A stretch of 14,749 bases of DNA, taken from positions 384,709 to 399,457 of the forward strand of contig MU646463.1 in NCBI GenBank assembly GCA_026770585.1, given 5' to 3'. A program made the translations under genes and the position numbers. The notes beneath the pieces are model-generated. The model was not told the DNA's origin and did not search any database. It saw only the letters and a list, made by a program, of their open reading frames with translations. The first letter of the stretch is position 1, and each line of letters opens with the position of its first letter. This document shows positions 6,696 to 12,204 of the stretch, piece after piece. This DNA comes from Baffinella frigidus. Taxonomy: Eukaryota; Cryptophyceae; Cryptomonadales; Baffinellaceae.

Positions 6696-6754
6696 AATCG
6701 CGGCAAAACTTTGCATCCTCCTCATCACCGCCCTTTTGAAATGTCGATTGCAGG

Positions 6755-6981
6755 CGTTTTGTACGGAGTTGGTCACGTGCCCCCCCGAAAAGCGGGCGGA
6801 CACGTGACCAAACACATGAAAATTACTACACACGCACGTGTACCTGCTCCCTGGTGTTTAAAGTGGGTGTTTGATCCGCCTTGGTTGGTCGTGGTGTCTC
6901 GCGTGCAGGTACCACCATGTGGTTGGTCACGTGTCCGCCCGCTTTTCGGGGGGGCACGTGACCAACTCCGTCCAATCGCAT
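6755..6981. mobile_element. Palindrome-in-palindrome foldback with a D remnant at its centre
   Basis: Left arm GGAGTTGGTCACGTG...CACGTGACCAA (6768-6811) and right arm TTGGTCACGTG...CACGTGACCAACTCC (6923-6967) are inverted copies. Each arm is itself an inverted repeat of GGTCACGTG around CCGAAAAGCGGGCGG. The middle carries GAAAATTACTACACACG (6820-6836), a fragment of the family D core. No ORF is convincing. Host-like words CGTCCAATCGCA follow the right arm. Confidence 0.85.
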
Positions 6982-7014
6982 TTTTCCCCGGAGGCGGGCT
7001 CATCCCGGACCCTC

Positions 7015-7150
7015 ATCTCCACAAAAGTATTAATTAATAGCTTTTGGTGCAACGAAATTTACTACACAAACGCTTTACTATTACTTTTATGAGCAAATCG
7101 TGTAGTAATTTTCGTTGCCAAAAGCAATTAATTAATACGTGTATGGAGAT
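7015..7150. mobile_element. Family D element with TTAATTAAT outer arms (D-d)
   Basis: Outer arm ATCTCCACAAAAGTATTAAT, TAATAGCTTTTGG and its inverse AATTAATTAATACGTGTATG, GAGAT enclose the D core (GCAACGAAATTTACTACACA...TGTGTAGTAATTTTCGTTGC, in slightly mutated form, 7049-7119). The same outer arm occurs at 12606-12781. Confidence 0.88.
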
Positions 7151-7167
7151 TAACCCGGTCCTCACAG

Positions 7168-7242
7168 GTATCACCGTCCAATCGCGGCAGTGCTGTGCAT
7201 CCTGCTCCTCCTCATCATCATTACCTCAATCGCCACCCACAC
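7168..7242 (+). CDS. Candidate exon encoding a membrane helix
   Basis: A 75-bp block is bounded by CTCACAG| and ACAC|GTACGC. One frame reads YHRPIAAVLCILLLLIIIT, then SIATH. Eighteen uncharged, mostly branched residues make a strong transmembrane candidate. A diverged copy, split by family E, lies at 6541-6553 plus 6696-6745 and keeps the hydrophobic reading (IAAKLCILLITALL). As with 3429-3512, a CCCTAAA tract starts just after the donor. The other frames give serine- or histidine-rich peptides, so coding is likely but unproven and the family is unknown. Confidence 0.3.
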
Positions 7243-7248
7243 GTACGC

Positions 7249-7518
7249 CCCCCCCCCTAAACCCTAAACCCTAAACCCAAAATCCTAAATCCTGACCCCA
7301 AAACCCTAAATCCTGACCCCTGAAACCTGAAACCTAAACCCTAAACCCTAAACCCAAAACCCAAAACCCAAAACCCTGAAACCTGAAACCTGAAACCTAA
7401 ACCTGAAACCCTAAACCCTGGAACCTAAAACCTGAAACCTGAAACCTGAAACCCTGGAACCTAAAACCTGAAACCTCAACCCTGAACACTAAACACTAAA
7501 CCCGAAACCCGAAACCCG
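7249..7518. repeat. Degenerate CCCTAAA / CCTGAAA tract
   Basis: Opens with pure CCCTAAACCCTAAACCC, then TCCTGACCCC variants and long runs of CCTGAAA, ending AACCCGAAACCCG. Probably intronic, given the candidate donor just upstream. 7519-7650 shows no gene; GAGAGGCAGGCACC (7523-7536) echoes GAGAGGCAGACACC at 2611. Confidence 0.9.
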
Positions 7519-7652
7519 CTGAGAGGCAGGCACCACTCGAGATTGATAATTTATTGCCAAACAACCAGCGTCAGCGCCGCACATGCCTTCCGCATTGTGC
7601 CCCTACTGTACTCCGTGTGTGAACCGCCCATATGAGCGTTTTCCGAATGGAT

Positions 7653-7755
7653 TATCCCTTAAGTGACCGGTAGGCTCATACGCCCTACCGTAGGGCCCTA
7701 GGACCTGCCTAGGGCTTCCACGGGCGACTATTCGCCCGTTGGTCTCTTAAGGGAT
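7653..7755 (-). mobile_element. Family F foldback, copy F1
   Basis: Ends TATCCCTTAAGTGACC and GGTCTCTTAAGGGAT. Read on the minus strand it has the variable hairpin ACGGGCGAATAGTCGCCCGT, then the conserved half (CCTAGGCAGGTCCTAGGGCC, CTACGGTAGGGC). It shares its hairpin type with F5. F2 follows 13 bp on in opposite orientation, so F1 and F2 together make one large inverted repeat. Confidence 0.9.
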
Positions 7756-7767
7756 GGTAGGTCTATA

Positions 7768-7872
7768 TATCCCTCAAGTGGCGAGGGGGTCAAAATTGAC
7801 CCGCAAGAGGTCCTAGGCAGGTCCTAGGGCCCTACGGTAGGGCGTATGGGCCTACTGGTCACTTACGGGATA
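7768..7872 (+). mobile_element. Family F foldback, copy F2
   Basis: Ends TATCCCTCAAGTGG and CACTTACGGGATA. The variable hairpin is GGGTCAAAATTGACCC, then CAAGAGG and the conserved half (AGGTCCTAGGCAGGTCC...CTACGGTAGGGCGTATG). The paralogous site at 8212-8250 (ATGGATTCTAACCTCACC) lacks any insert, so the F1-F2 pair interrupts a host TA (GGAT TA ... TA ACTCCCC). Confidence 0.9.
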
Positions 7873-8258
7873 ACTCCCCCTCCTACGGTACCCCTGTACC
7901 GCCTGGTTTTCCAAAAACGAAATCCAAAAATGGACTTTTATGCTATCTTAGGCATGGTTTTCATCTCAAAATAGCATCTCCCACACATAAGATGACACAA
8001 AAAGGCAAAAAAATGGGGAAATGTTGCTGACCTGACCTCGATTTTTTCCGCGCGGAGCCCATTTCCACAATACCGCCTAGTGGGAGGCATGTGGGAAACT
8101 GCCTCCCCCTACGACCTTGCAGTAGGCCTATGAAACTGCCACCCCCCTAAGACCGCCTGGACTGCAGAGATCCGTAGGCTTAACTACCCTAATTTCGGGT
8201 CGTTTCCCTTTGAATATGAGCATATTTTTCGGATGGATTCTAACCTCACCTCCTACAG
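7873..8258. other. Host spacer with degenerate element remnants
   Basis: No gene. TGCTATCTTAGGCATGG (about 7938-7955) with its partner AAAATAGCAT resembles the family E interior. GAAACTGCCTCCCCCTACGAC (about 8098) and GAAACTGCCACCCCCCTAAG (about 8130) resemble the family G left interior. TTAACTACCC...GTTTCCCT (8172-8214) resembles the right end of 4094-4253. AATATGAGCATATTTTTCGG (8214-8233) matches the host sequence left of F1. Confidence 0.55.
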
Positions 8259-8322
8259 GCACCACTACGTGACAGCGAGAAGCCTGTCGCACGCGATCAA
8301 CTACTTCGAAACCGCGCGCTGA
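8259..8322 (+). CDS. Candidate terminal exon ending in TGA
   Basis: After the acceptor-like CCTCCTACAG| the frame reads HHYVTARSLSHAINYFETAR and then TGA (8320-8322). A second copy of the last eight codons, also ending in TGA, is at 9126-9155 (AISYFETAP). Conservation of YFET and of the stop between the copies supports coding. No family is recognised. Confidence 0.3.
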
Positions 8323-8333
8323 AGACCGTGTCT

Positions 8334-8376
8334 ATCCCATGGCCACTTAAGGGATGTCCACTTAAGGGATATCCAA
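8334..8376. mobile_element. Collapsed family F remnant
   Basis: TATCCCATGGCCACTTAAGG, GATGTCCACTTAAGGGATA contains F ends with almost no interior, directly after GTGTC that follows the terminal exon. The paralogous place (9163-9311) holds F ends plus full copy F3. It looks like a deletion or excision derivative of an ancestral F insertion. Confidence 0.6.
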
Positions 8377-8421
8377 TGTGCGAGAGAGAAACTCTCTGCG
8401 CACAAGAGAGATTTTTTTATT

Positions 8422-8526
8422 TTGATTGAAGTCATCATGCCCACAATACAGAACCCCCCGTGGGGGTCGTTGAAACTCCAGGGCCTCGCGCCACGCCACT
8501 CGCTGCCGCTGGAGCCGCGACCCATG
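8422..8526 (+). other. Open frame without recognised product
   Basis: A 65-codon plus-strand frame (8422-8619) contains QNPPWGSLKLQGLAPRHSLP, then enters foldback D-e. The palindrome CCCCCCGTGGGGG is near 8455. There is no family match and no splice edge I trust. It may be a decayed exon. Confidence 0.12.
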
Positions 8527-8668
8527 TTTATCCGGGGAAACCTATTTTTCTTTAGTTTGATGGCAAGGAAAATTACTACACAATTCGTTCTTATTAGTAA
8601 TATTAGAGCATGTGTGTAGTAATTTTCCTTGCCATCAAACTCAAGAAAAATAGGTTTCCCCTGATAAA
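8527..8668. mobile_element. Family D element with TTTATCCGGGG outer arms (D-e)
   Basis: Outer arm TTTATCCGGGGAAACCTATT, TTTCTTTAGTTTGATGGCAA is mirrored by its inverse ending CCCCTGATAAA. The D core (AGGAAAATTACTACACAATT...GTGTAGTAATTTTCCTTGCC) is in the middle. The core change ACGAAAA to AGGAAAA on the left is matched by TTTTCCT on the right, so the arms stay paired. 8669-8770 shows nothing. Confidence 0.92.
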
Positions 8669-8770
8669 TGTAAGCACAGTTCCCCAACCACTCAGCCGAT
8701 CTGAGCGTTTGAACCTGCGTCTGGAAGCTGCGGGCCTCACCTTCTCAACACCGAGCCCGGGTTCTGCTTA

Positions 8771-8844
8771 AATGGGCGCGGTTCATACTTCATGAAATGG
8801 GCGCGGTTCATACTTTATGAAATGGGCGCGGTTCATACTTTATG
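8771..8844. repeat. 25-bp tandem repeat, three copies
   Basis: AATGGGCGCGGTTCATACTT plus YATGA repeated at 8771, 8796 and 8821 with a single substitution, indicating recent expansion. Confidence 0.95.
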
Positions 8845-8849
8845 TTTGT

Positions 8850-8962
8850 CTGGAGTGCACTCCAGAGCCTGCGCGCGGCTGGACAAGAGCAGGCATGCCG
8901 ACAGGGGGGCATCAAAAGCCAGCCCCTGCATGCATGCATGCCTGCATGCCTGCATGCATGTG
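8850..8962. repeat. Perfect 16-bp palindrome and GCATGC-rich run
   Basis: CTGGAGTGCACTCCAG (8850-8865) is a perfect palindrome. CATGCATGCATGCC and TGCATGCCTGCATGCATGTG (about 8926-8962) is an alternating purine-pyrimidine run. GGGGGGCATCAAAAGCC occurs at 8905-8921 and again at 9081-9098, flanking family G copy G1. Confidence 0.85.
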
Positions 8963-9069
8963 TGCCTCGCTCATAAGAAACTGCCTCCCCCCCTAGGACT
9001 CTCAGAGCGCCCTAGGCATAGGCTTACTGTAGGGCCCTAGGGTGGGGTGGTTTCTTATGAGCGAGGTAC
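8962..9069. mobile_element. Family G foldback, copy G1
   Basis: GTGCCTCGCTCATAAGAAAC on the left faces GTTTCTTATGAGCGAGGTAC on the right. The interior has CCCCCCTAGGACT...CTTACTGTAGGGCCCTAGGG, the CCTAGG-type core shared with family F. Confidence 0.9.
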
Positions 9070-9105
9070 CCCTGTACCGAAAGGGGGGCATCAAAAGCCG
9101 AGAGT

Positions 9106-9155
9106 CTACATTCAATGAGGGACCCGCCATCAGCTACTTCGAAACCGCACCCTGA
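9106..9155 (+). pseudogene. Second copy of the terminal-exon-like piece
   Basis: The frame FNEGPAISYFETAP ends in TGA (9153-9155). It matches AINYFETAR plus stop at 8296-8322; upstream similarity fades and no acceptor is obvious. Both copies are followed within 15 bp by GTGTCTATCCC and family F ends, so the exon and its flanking element were duplicated together. Confidence 0.35.
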
Positions 9156-9167
9156 GAGTAGTGTGTC

Positions 9168-9311
9168 TATCCCTTAAGTGGCGAGCTATCCCTTAAGTGG
9201 CGAGTAGGCTCATACGCCCTACTGTAGGGCCCTAGGACCTGCCTAGGACCTCTTGGGGGTCGAATTCGATCCCCTGGTCACTTAAGGGATACCGTGGCCC
9301 CTCAAGGGATA
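9168..9311 (-). mobile_element. Family F copy F3 (9187-9291) inside outer F ends
   Basis: Full copy F3 spans 9187-9291. On the minus strand its hairpin is GGGGATCGAATTCGACCCCC, then CAAGAGG and the conserved half. Outside it lie a further left end TATCCCTTAAGTGGCGAGC (9168-9186) and a further right end GTGGCCCCTCAAGGGATA (9294-9311). One F element therefore appears inserted into the stub of another. Confidence 0.85.
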
Positions 9312-9323
9312 CCCACGTAAGGG

Positions 9324-9393
9324 CGTTGAGTATGCCTAGGGCCCTATGTTGGTCCTAGGGAGGCTGCGGTTTCTTATGAGCGAGGTACCCATG
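9324..9393. mobile_element. Right half of a family G element
   Basis: GTATGCCTAGGGCCCTATGT, TGGTCCTAGGGAGG, then GGTTTCTTATGAGCGAGGTA, CCC matches the right half of G copies. No left half precedes it. Confidence 0.8.
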
Positions 9394-9949
9394 TAGGACG
9401 GGCCCGCCTCAGGGACGGGTCTTGGCGCCGCCTCTTCCTCGCGGTCCAGCTGTAAAGACCTTTATTACTGCCACCCGTCCTAGACTCCATCCATGAGGCG
9501 GGCCCGTCCTAGACTCTGTAGCACCAAAGCACCAAAGCACCACCAAAGCACCGTGCTTTAGGTCACTTAGGTTCTTCGAGCTCCCAACATGTGCGGACAC
9601 TGAAACGTGTTCTGCAGAATGGCCATGCTTCCCTTATGATAGGTCTTTAGGTCATTTAATTAAGAAGCATTTACTGGTCTTAGTTCGTCCTTTAGGTCCT
9701 TCAGGTTTTAATTTCGAGCCCTCTCTGGACGCCTTAAGTTTATGGTCCGACGTCATAAGTTCAATAAAAGTCTCTTCTCTCTTATGATGACATCACGCCA
9801 CCCGGTGCAGAGGATTTCTGGGCAGAGAGGAGAGTTTCTCCCATAGATGGTGGCCGTGATGGTAGTAATAAAGGCCTCTACAGCTGGGCCGCGAGGAAGG
9901 CGGCGCCAAGACTCGTCCTACACTCCATCCCCGAGGCGCGCCCGTCCTA
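9394..9949. mobile_element. Large foldback, about 90-bp arms, GC-rich
   Basis: The left arm (9394-9475) has TAGGACGGGC, GTCTTGGCGCCGCC, CTCGCGG, CAGCTGTA and CCTTTATTACT. The right arm (9849-9949) has AGTAATAAAGGC, TACAGCTG, CCGCGAGG, GGCGGCGCCAAGAC and GCCCGTCCTA in inverted order. The 370-bp interior carries a repeated CTTTAGGTC word (four times, 9549-9705), a CACCAAAG run (9521-9548), and CATCACGCCACCCGGTGCAG (9788-9807), which recurs at 10027. A 63-codon minus-strand ORF overlapping the left arm has no motif. No transposase. Confidence 0.75.
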
Positions 9950-10290
9950 CACTCCCCTGAGGCGGGCCCGTCCTAGACGCCGAGTGGCTGAGAGTTCTGG
10001 GCCGAGAGGAGCTTCCCTTAGGATCGCATCACGCCACCCGGTGCAGAAGAGTGCTCGGCAGAGAGGAGGGCGCCGCCAAGACTCGTCCTATCCCTTAAGT
10101 GACCAGGCCTCCAAATTTGGGGGCCTGAGGTCCTAGGCTGGTCCTAGGGCCCTATGGTAGGGCGTATGAGCCTACTGGCCACTTAAGGGATATGTAGACT
10201 CCGTCCCCGAGGCGGGCCCGTCCTTGAGACTCCTGAGGCGGGCCCGTCCTACACGCCGGGTGGCTCAGAGCTCTGGGCCGAGAGGAGGGC
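9950..10290. repeat. GAGGCGGGCCCGTCCTA modular repeat
   Basis: GAGGCGGGCCCGTCCTAGAC with ACTCC variants recurs at about 9494, 9933 (GCGCGCC), 9959, 10209 and 10236, with a related copy at 12563. The longer module TGGCTSAGAG, TCTGGGCCGAGAGGAG recurs at 9984-10010 and 10261-10287. CATCACGCCACCCGGTGCAG, AGAGGAG recurs at 9788 and 10027. F4 interrupts one module. Confidence 0.8.
10089..10192 (+). mobile_element. Family F foldback, copy F4
   Basis: Ends TATCCCTTAAGTGACC and GGCCACTTAAGGGATA. The variable hairpin CAGGCCTCCAAATTTGGGGG, CCTG is a fully paired 24-base palindrome with one G-T wobble, then AGGTCCTAGGCTGGTCCTAGG and CTATGGTAGGGCGTATG. The host reads GACTCGTCCTA before it and TAGACTCCGTCCCCGAGG after. 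Uninterrupted versions (CGTCCTACACTCCATCCCCG at 9913, CGTCCTAGACTCCATCC at 9476) show the site was a TA. Confidence 0.92.
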
Positions 10291-10378
10291 GGCGCCAAGG
10301 CCCTCCTGGGTGTCCCACGTCTCGATCTCTGCTGCCACTTGGTGCGACCCTGTCTCGCGCGCCTGCCACCGCGAGGGT

Positions 10379-10480
10379 TTGTGAGAGGCCCGCACCTAAA
10401 CACAAGCCTGCGAGCCGCAAGCAACGCCGGGGGTAGGCCCACTTCGGGATGAATGGGCCTTTTCTGAGGCGGTCCGGCCG
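10379..10480. repeat. Empty-site paralog of the G2 locus
   Basis: CGCACCTAAACACAAGCCTG, CGAGC then AACGCCGGGGGTAGGCCCAC, TTCGGGATGAAT and CTGAGGCGG match 10806-11012 except that the latter contains family G copy G2. This is a GC-rich unique-looking duplication without an evident gene. Confidence 0.85.
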
Positions 10481-10502
10481 GACAGGTGACGAGCTGAGGC
10501 TG

Positions 10503-10800
10503 TAGGGTGCAGGGTGTATGGCGCAGGGTAAACGCCAGCCCAAATCTCAGCTGAGGGTATCTTTGGTCTCGCTTGACGAGCTGAGGGTATCATTGGTCTC
10601 GGAGAGAGGCCGCAGAGGCCGCGGCCCGACGCAGAGGCCGCGGCCCGACGCAGAGGCCGCGGCCCGACGCAGAGGCCAAGGCCCGACGCAGAGGCCAAGG
10701 CCCGACGGGCCTTGGCCTCTGCGGCCTCTCTCCTCCCAAGCGGGGTCTCGGGGTTGAGAGTTTAGGGTGTAGGGTGTAGGGTTTATGGTTGAGGGTGAGA
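10503..10800. repeat. 19-bp minisatellite capped by its own inverted copy, with AGGGTGTAGGG flanks
   Basis: Five exact-length 19-bp units start at 10612, 10631, 10650, 10669 and 10688 (GCAGAGGCCGCGGCCCGAC, the last two with AA for CG). Immediately after, GGCCTTGGCCTCTGCGGCCT, CTCTCC (10709-10734) is the inverse of the entry sequence GGAGAGAGGCCGCAGAGGCC. Before it is a 30-bp doublet GAGCTGAGGGTATC, TTGGTCTCG (10550-10600). Outer flanks are TAGGGTGCAGGGTGTATGG (10512) and TAGGGTGTAGGGTTTATGG (10772), telomere-like words in reverse orientation. Confidence 0.9.
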
Positions 10801-10851
10801 GGACCGCACCTAAACACAAGCCTGCGAGCGATGCCGCAGGAAACGCCGGGG

Positions 10852-10965
10852 CTACAGGGGTGCCTCGCTCATAAGAAACGAACCCACCCAGGACCCTACA
10901 ATAGGCCTATGCCTAGGGCCCTATGGTGGTCCTAGGGGGGTGGCAGTTTCTTATAAGCGAGGCAC
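10852..10965. mobile_element. Family G foldback, copy G2, with empty site in the window
   Basis: Left end CTACAGGGGTGCCTCGCTCA and right end TATAAGCGAGGC; the interior has CCAGGACCCTACAATAGG and CCTAGGGCCCTATGGTGG. The host word ACGCCGGGG occurs on both sides (about 10843-10851 and 10964-10973) and once in the empty paralog at 10414-10424. That suggests an 8-9-bp target duplication, with the last bases of the right end lost. Confidence 0.88.
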
Positions 10966-11047
10966 GCCGGGGGTAGGCCCACCTCGGGATGAATTCGCCT
11001 TTGCTGAGGCGGCACGCCCCCCCGCAGAACCATAGGATTTGTTGTCC

Positions 11048-11180
11048 ACGTAGCAGCCACCAGTGCCTTCGGAAATCGGTCCATCTAAACCATTCCCGCA
11101 CACATGGTACATTCTTTCGCCAGTAACGTGACCAACGTCGCCCGGAAATGCGGGCAAAAAGAGCACCGGTGGCTGCTAAG
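11048..11180. mobile_element. Family J foldback, copy c
   Basis: CGTAGCAGCCACCAGTGC (11049 on) faces GCACCGGTGGCTGCTAAG (to 11180). The interior has CGTGACC and GCCCGGAAATGCGGGC. The same ends occur at 4788-4928. A family E element begins six bases to the right. Confidence 0.7.
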
Positions 11181-11186
11181 TTAATT

Positions 11187-11317
11187 TCGGACCAAGACAG
11201 AATCTGTGCCGCTATCTTAGGCTCCCCACGCGGAAGGTAAGGGTGTACATGCTATTTTAGGCATCAAATGGTGCTATCTTACGCCTTTTTATCAGGACAG
11301 ATTCTGGTATGGTCCGA
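11187..11317. mobile_element. Family E MITE, copy 2
   Basis: The 131-bp core is inverted relative to copy 1: TCGGACCAAGACAGAATCTG, CTATCTTAGGCTCCCCACGC, GGAAGGTAAGGGTGTA, GGCATCAAATGG, ending CAGATTCTGGTATGGTCCGA. Terminal words TTAATT on the left and GATGA on the right are also shared with copy 1, so the element slightly exceeds the core. 11318-11414 has no gene; GAATTGACCTCGC occurs twice (11382, 11402). Confidence 0.9.
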
Positions 11318-11414
11318 GATGAAAGTGGTGAGGGCCAGGTTTCGTACGGGAATTGGAGCCGACCCTTCAAACACCGCCGGGAATTGACCTCGCGTAATCC
11401 TGAATTGACCTCGC

Positions 11415-11539
11415 CTACAGGGGTGTCTCGCTCATAAGAAATCGACCCCCCCCCCCTAGGACCACCATAGGCCATAGGCATCGCCATACTGTAGGGTCCT
11501 AGAGGGAGGCACTTTCTGATGAGCGAAGTACCCCTGTAG
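11415..11539. mobile_element. Family G foldback, copy G3 (fullest ends)
   Basis: CTACAGGGGTGTCTCGCTCA, TAAGAAA on the left faces TTTCTGATGAGCGAAGTACC, CCTGTAG on the right. CAGGGG at the terminus fits the loose YARNG start known for hAT-type elements. The interior has CCCCCCCTAGGACCACC and TACTGTAGGGTCCTAG. Flanks GACCTCGC and GAGGTC extend the inverted repeat, so no clean target duplication is visible. Confidence 0.88.
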
Positions 11540-11588
11540 AGGTCCGCTCTGAAAAGATGATATGGCGGCCGTGTTGGTATCAACACAT

Positions 11589-11699
11589 GGGTACCTCGCT
11601 CATTAAAACCCGCCCCCCCCTAGGACCCTACCGTAGGACTAGGCTAGGGCTCTATGGCGGCCCTAGGGGGGGGGGCAGTTTCTTATGAGCGAGGTACCC
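11589..11699. mobile_element. Family G foldback, copy G4
   Basis: GGGTACCTCGCTCATTAAAA faces GTTTCTTATGAGCGAGGTAC, CC. The interior has CCCCTAGGACCCTACCGTAG and GGCTCTATGGCGGCCCTAGG. Copy F5 abuts its right end (ACCCC|TATCCC), replacing the terminal TGTAG. Confidence 0.9.
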
Positions 11700-11700
11700 C

Positions 11701-11804
11701 TATCCCTTAAGTGACCAACGGGCGAATAATCGCCCGTGGAAGCCGTAGGCAGGTCCTAGGGCCCTACGGTAGGGCGTATGTGCCTACTGGTCACTTAAGG
11801 GATA
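11701..11804 (+). mobile_element. Family F foldback, copy F5
   Basis: Ends TATCCCTTAAGTGACC and GGTCACTTAAGGGATA are a perfect 16-bp inverted repeat. The variable hairpin ACGGGCGAATAATCGCCCGT has an 8-bp stem and a 4-base loop. The conserved half is GCAGGTCCTAGGGCCCTACG, GTAGGGCGTATG. The best-preserved copy. Confidence 0.93.
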
Positions 11805-11858
11805 GGTGTTCGGTCCACACTCTTACTTGGAGACCCCTGTGACAGCTGCCACGCCAGA

Positions 11859-12037
11859 CCACACGAGGCTACCTATGCGAACAGAATAAATGTCGATTGT
11901 AAACGTGTGTAGTAATTTTCAGATGAAAAGCAGCGACTTTACACAGGTCCGACCGCTCAGCGGGCGGAAACGTGATCATTTGCCCACAAAACTTTAAAAG
12001 TCCGTTTTATTCTGTTCGCCTGGGTAGCCTCGTGTGG
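11859..12037. mobile_element. Foldback element with D-core remnant
   Basis: CCACACGAGGCTACCTATGC, GAACAGAATAAA and its inverse TTTATTCTGTTCGCCTGGGT, AGCCTCGTGTGG are 32-bp ends with few mismatches. The interior has ATGTCGATTG (also at 6740), GTGTGTAGTAATTTTCA (D-core fragment) and GCGGGCGGAAACGTGATCA (compare GCGGGCGGACACGTGACCA at 6793). It is therefore a distant relative of 6755-6981. Confidence 0.85.
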
Positions 12038-12087
12038 GAGCCCAGGAGGGGGTTGAATGTTTTAGAACCTTACAGGATAGGACGTTT

Positions 12088-12157
12088 TGACTTTTGAAAA
12101 TCACTGCCTTGAGGGGAAATTGACTTTTGGCAACCCCTTCCAAGAATCTGGCGTGGT
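12088..12157 (-). mobile_element. Partial family H copy, inverted
   Basis: On the minus strand it reads ACCACGCCAGATTCTTGGAA, GGGGTTGCCAAAAGTC, AATTTCCCCTCAAGGCAGTG, ATTTTCAAAAGTC, matching 12880-12950 almost base for base. Only the left part of the element is present. Confidence 0.88.
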
Positions 12158-12204
12158 GTGCCCTCCAGCAACCCTGCGTCTGATCCCTCCACCCTGGCGC
12201 TGCG

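Noticed and set aside
9394-9949. LTR retrotransposon
   Set aside because: The long terminal sequences are inverted, not direct, and there is no primer-binding site, polypurine tract or pol-like coding sequence.
10152-10819. Overlapping GC-rich ORFs with RPLRRAAASASGRGL-type repeats
   Set aside because: Translations of the 19-bp minisatellite and GC-rich modules; all frames are equally open.
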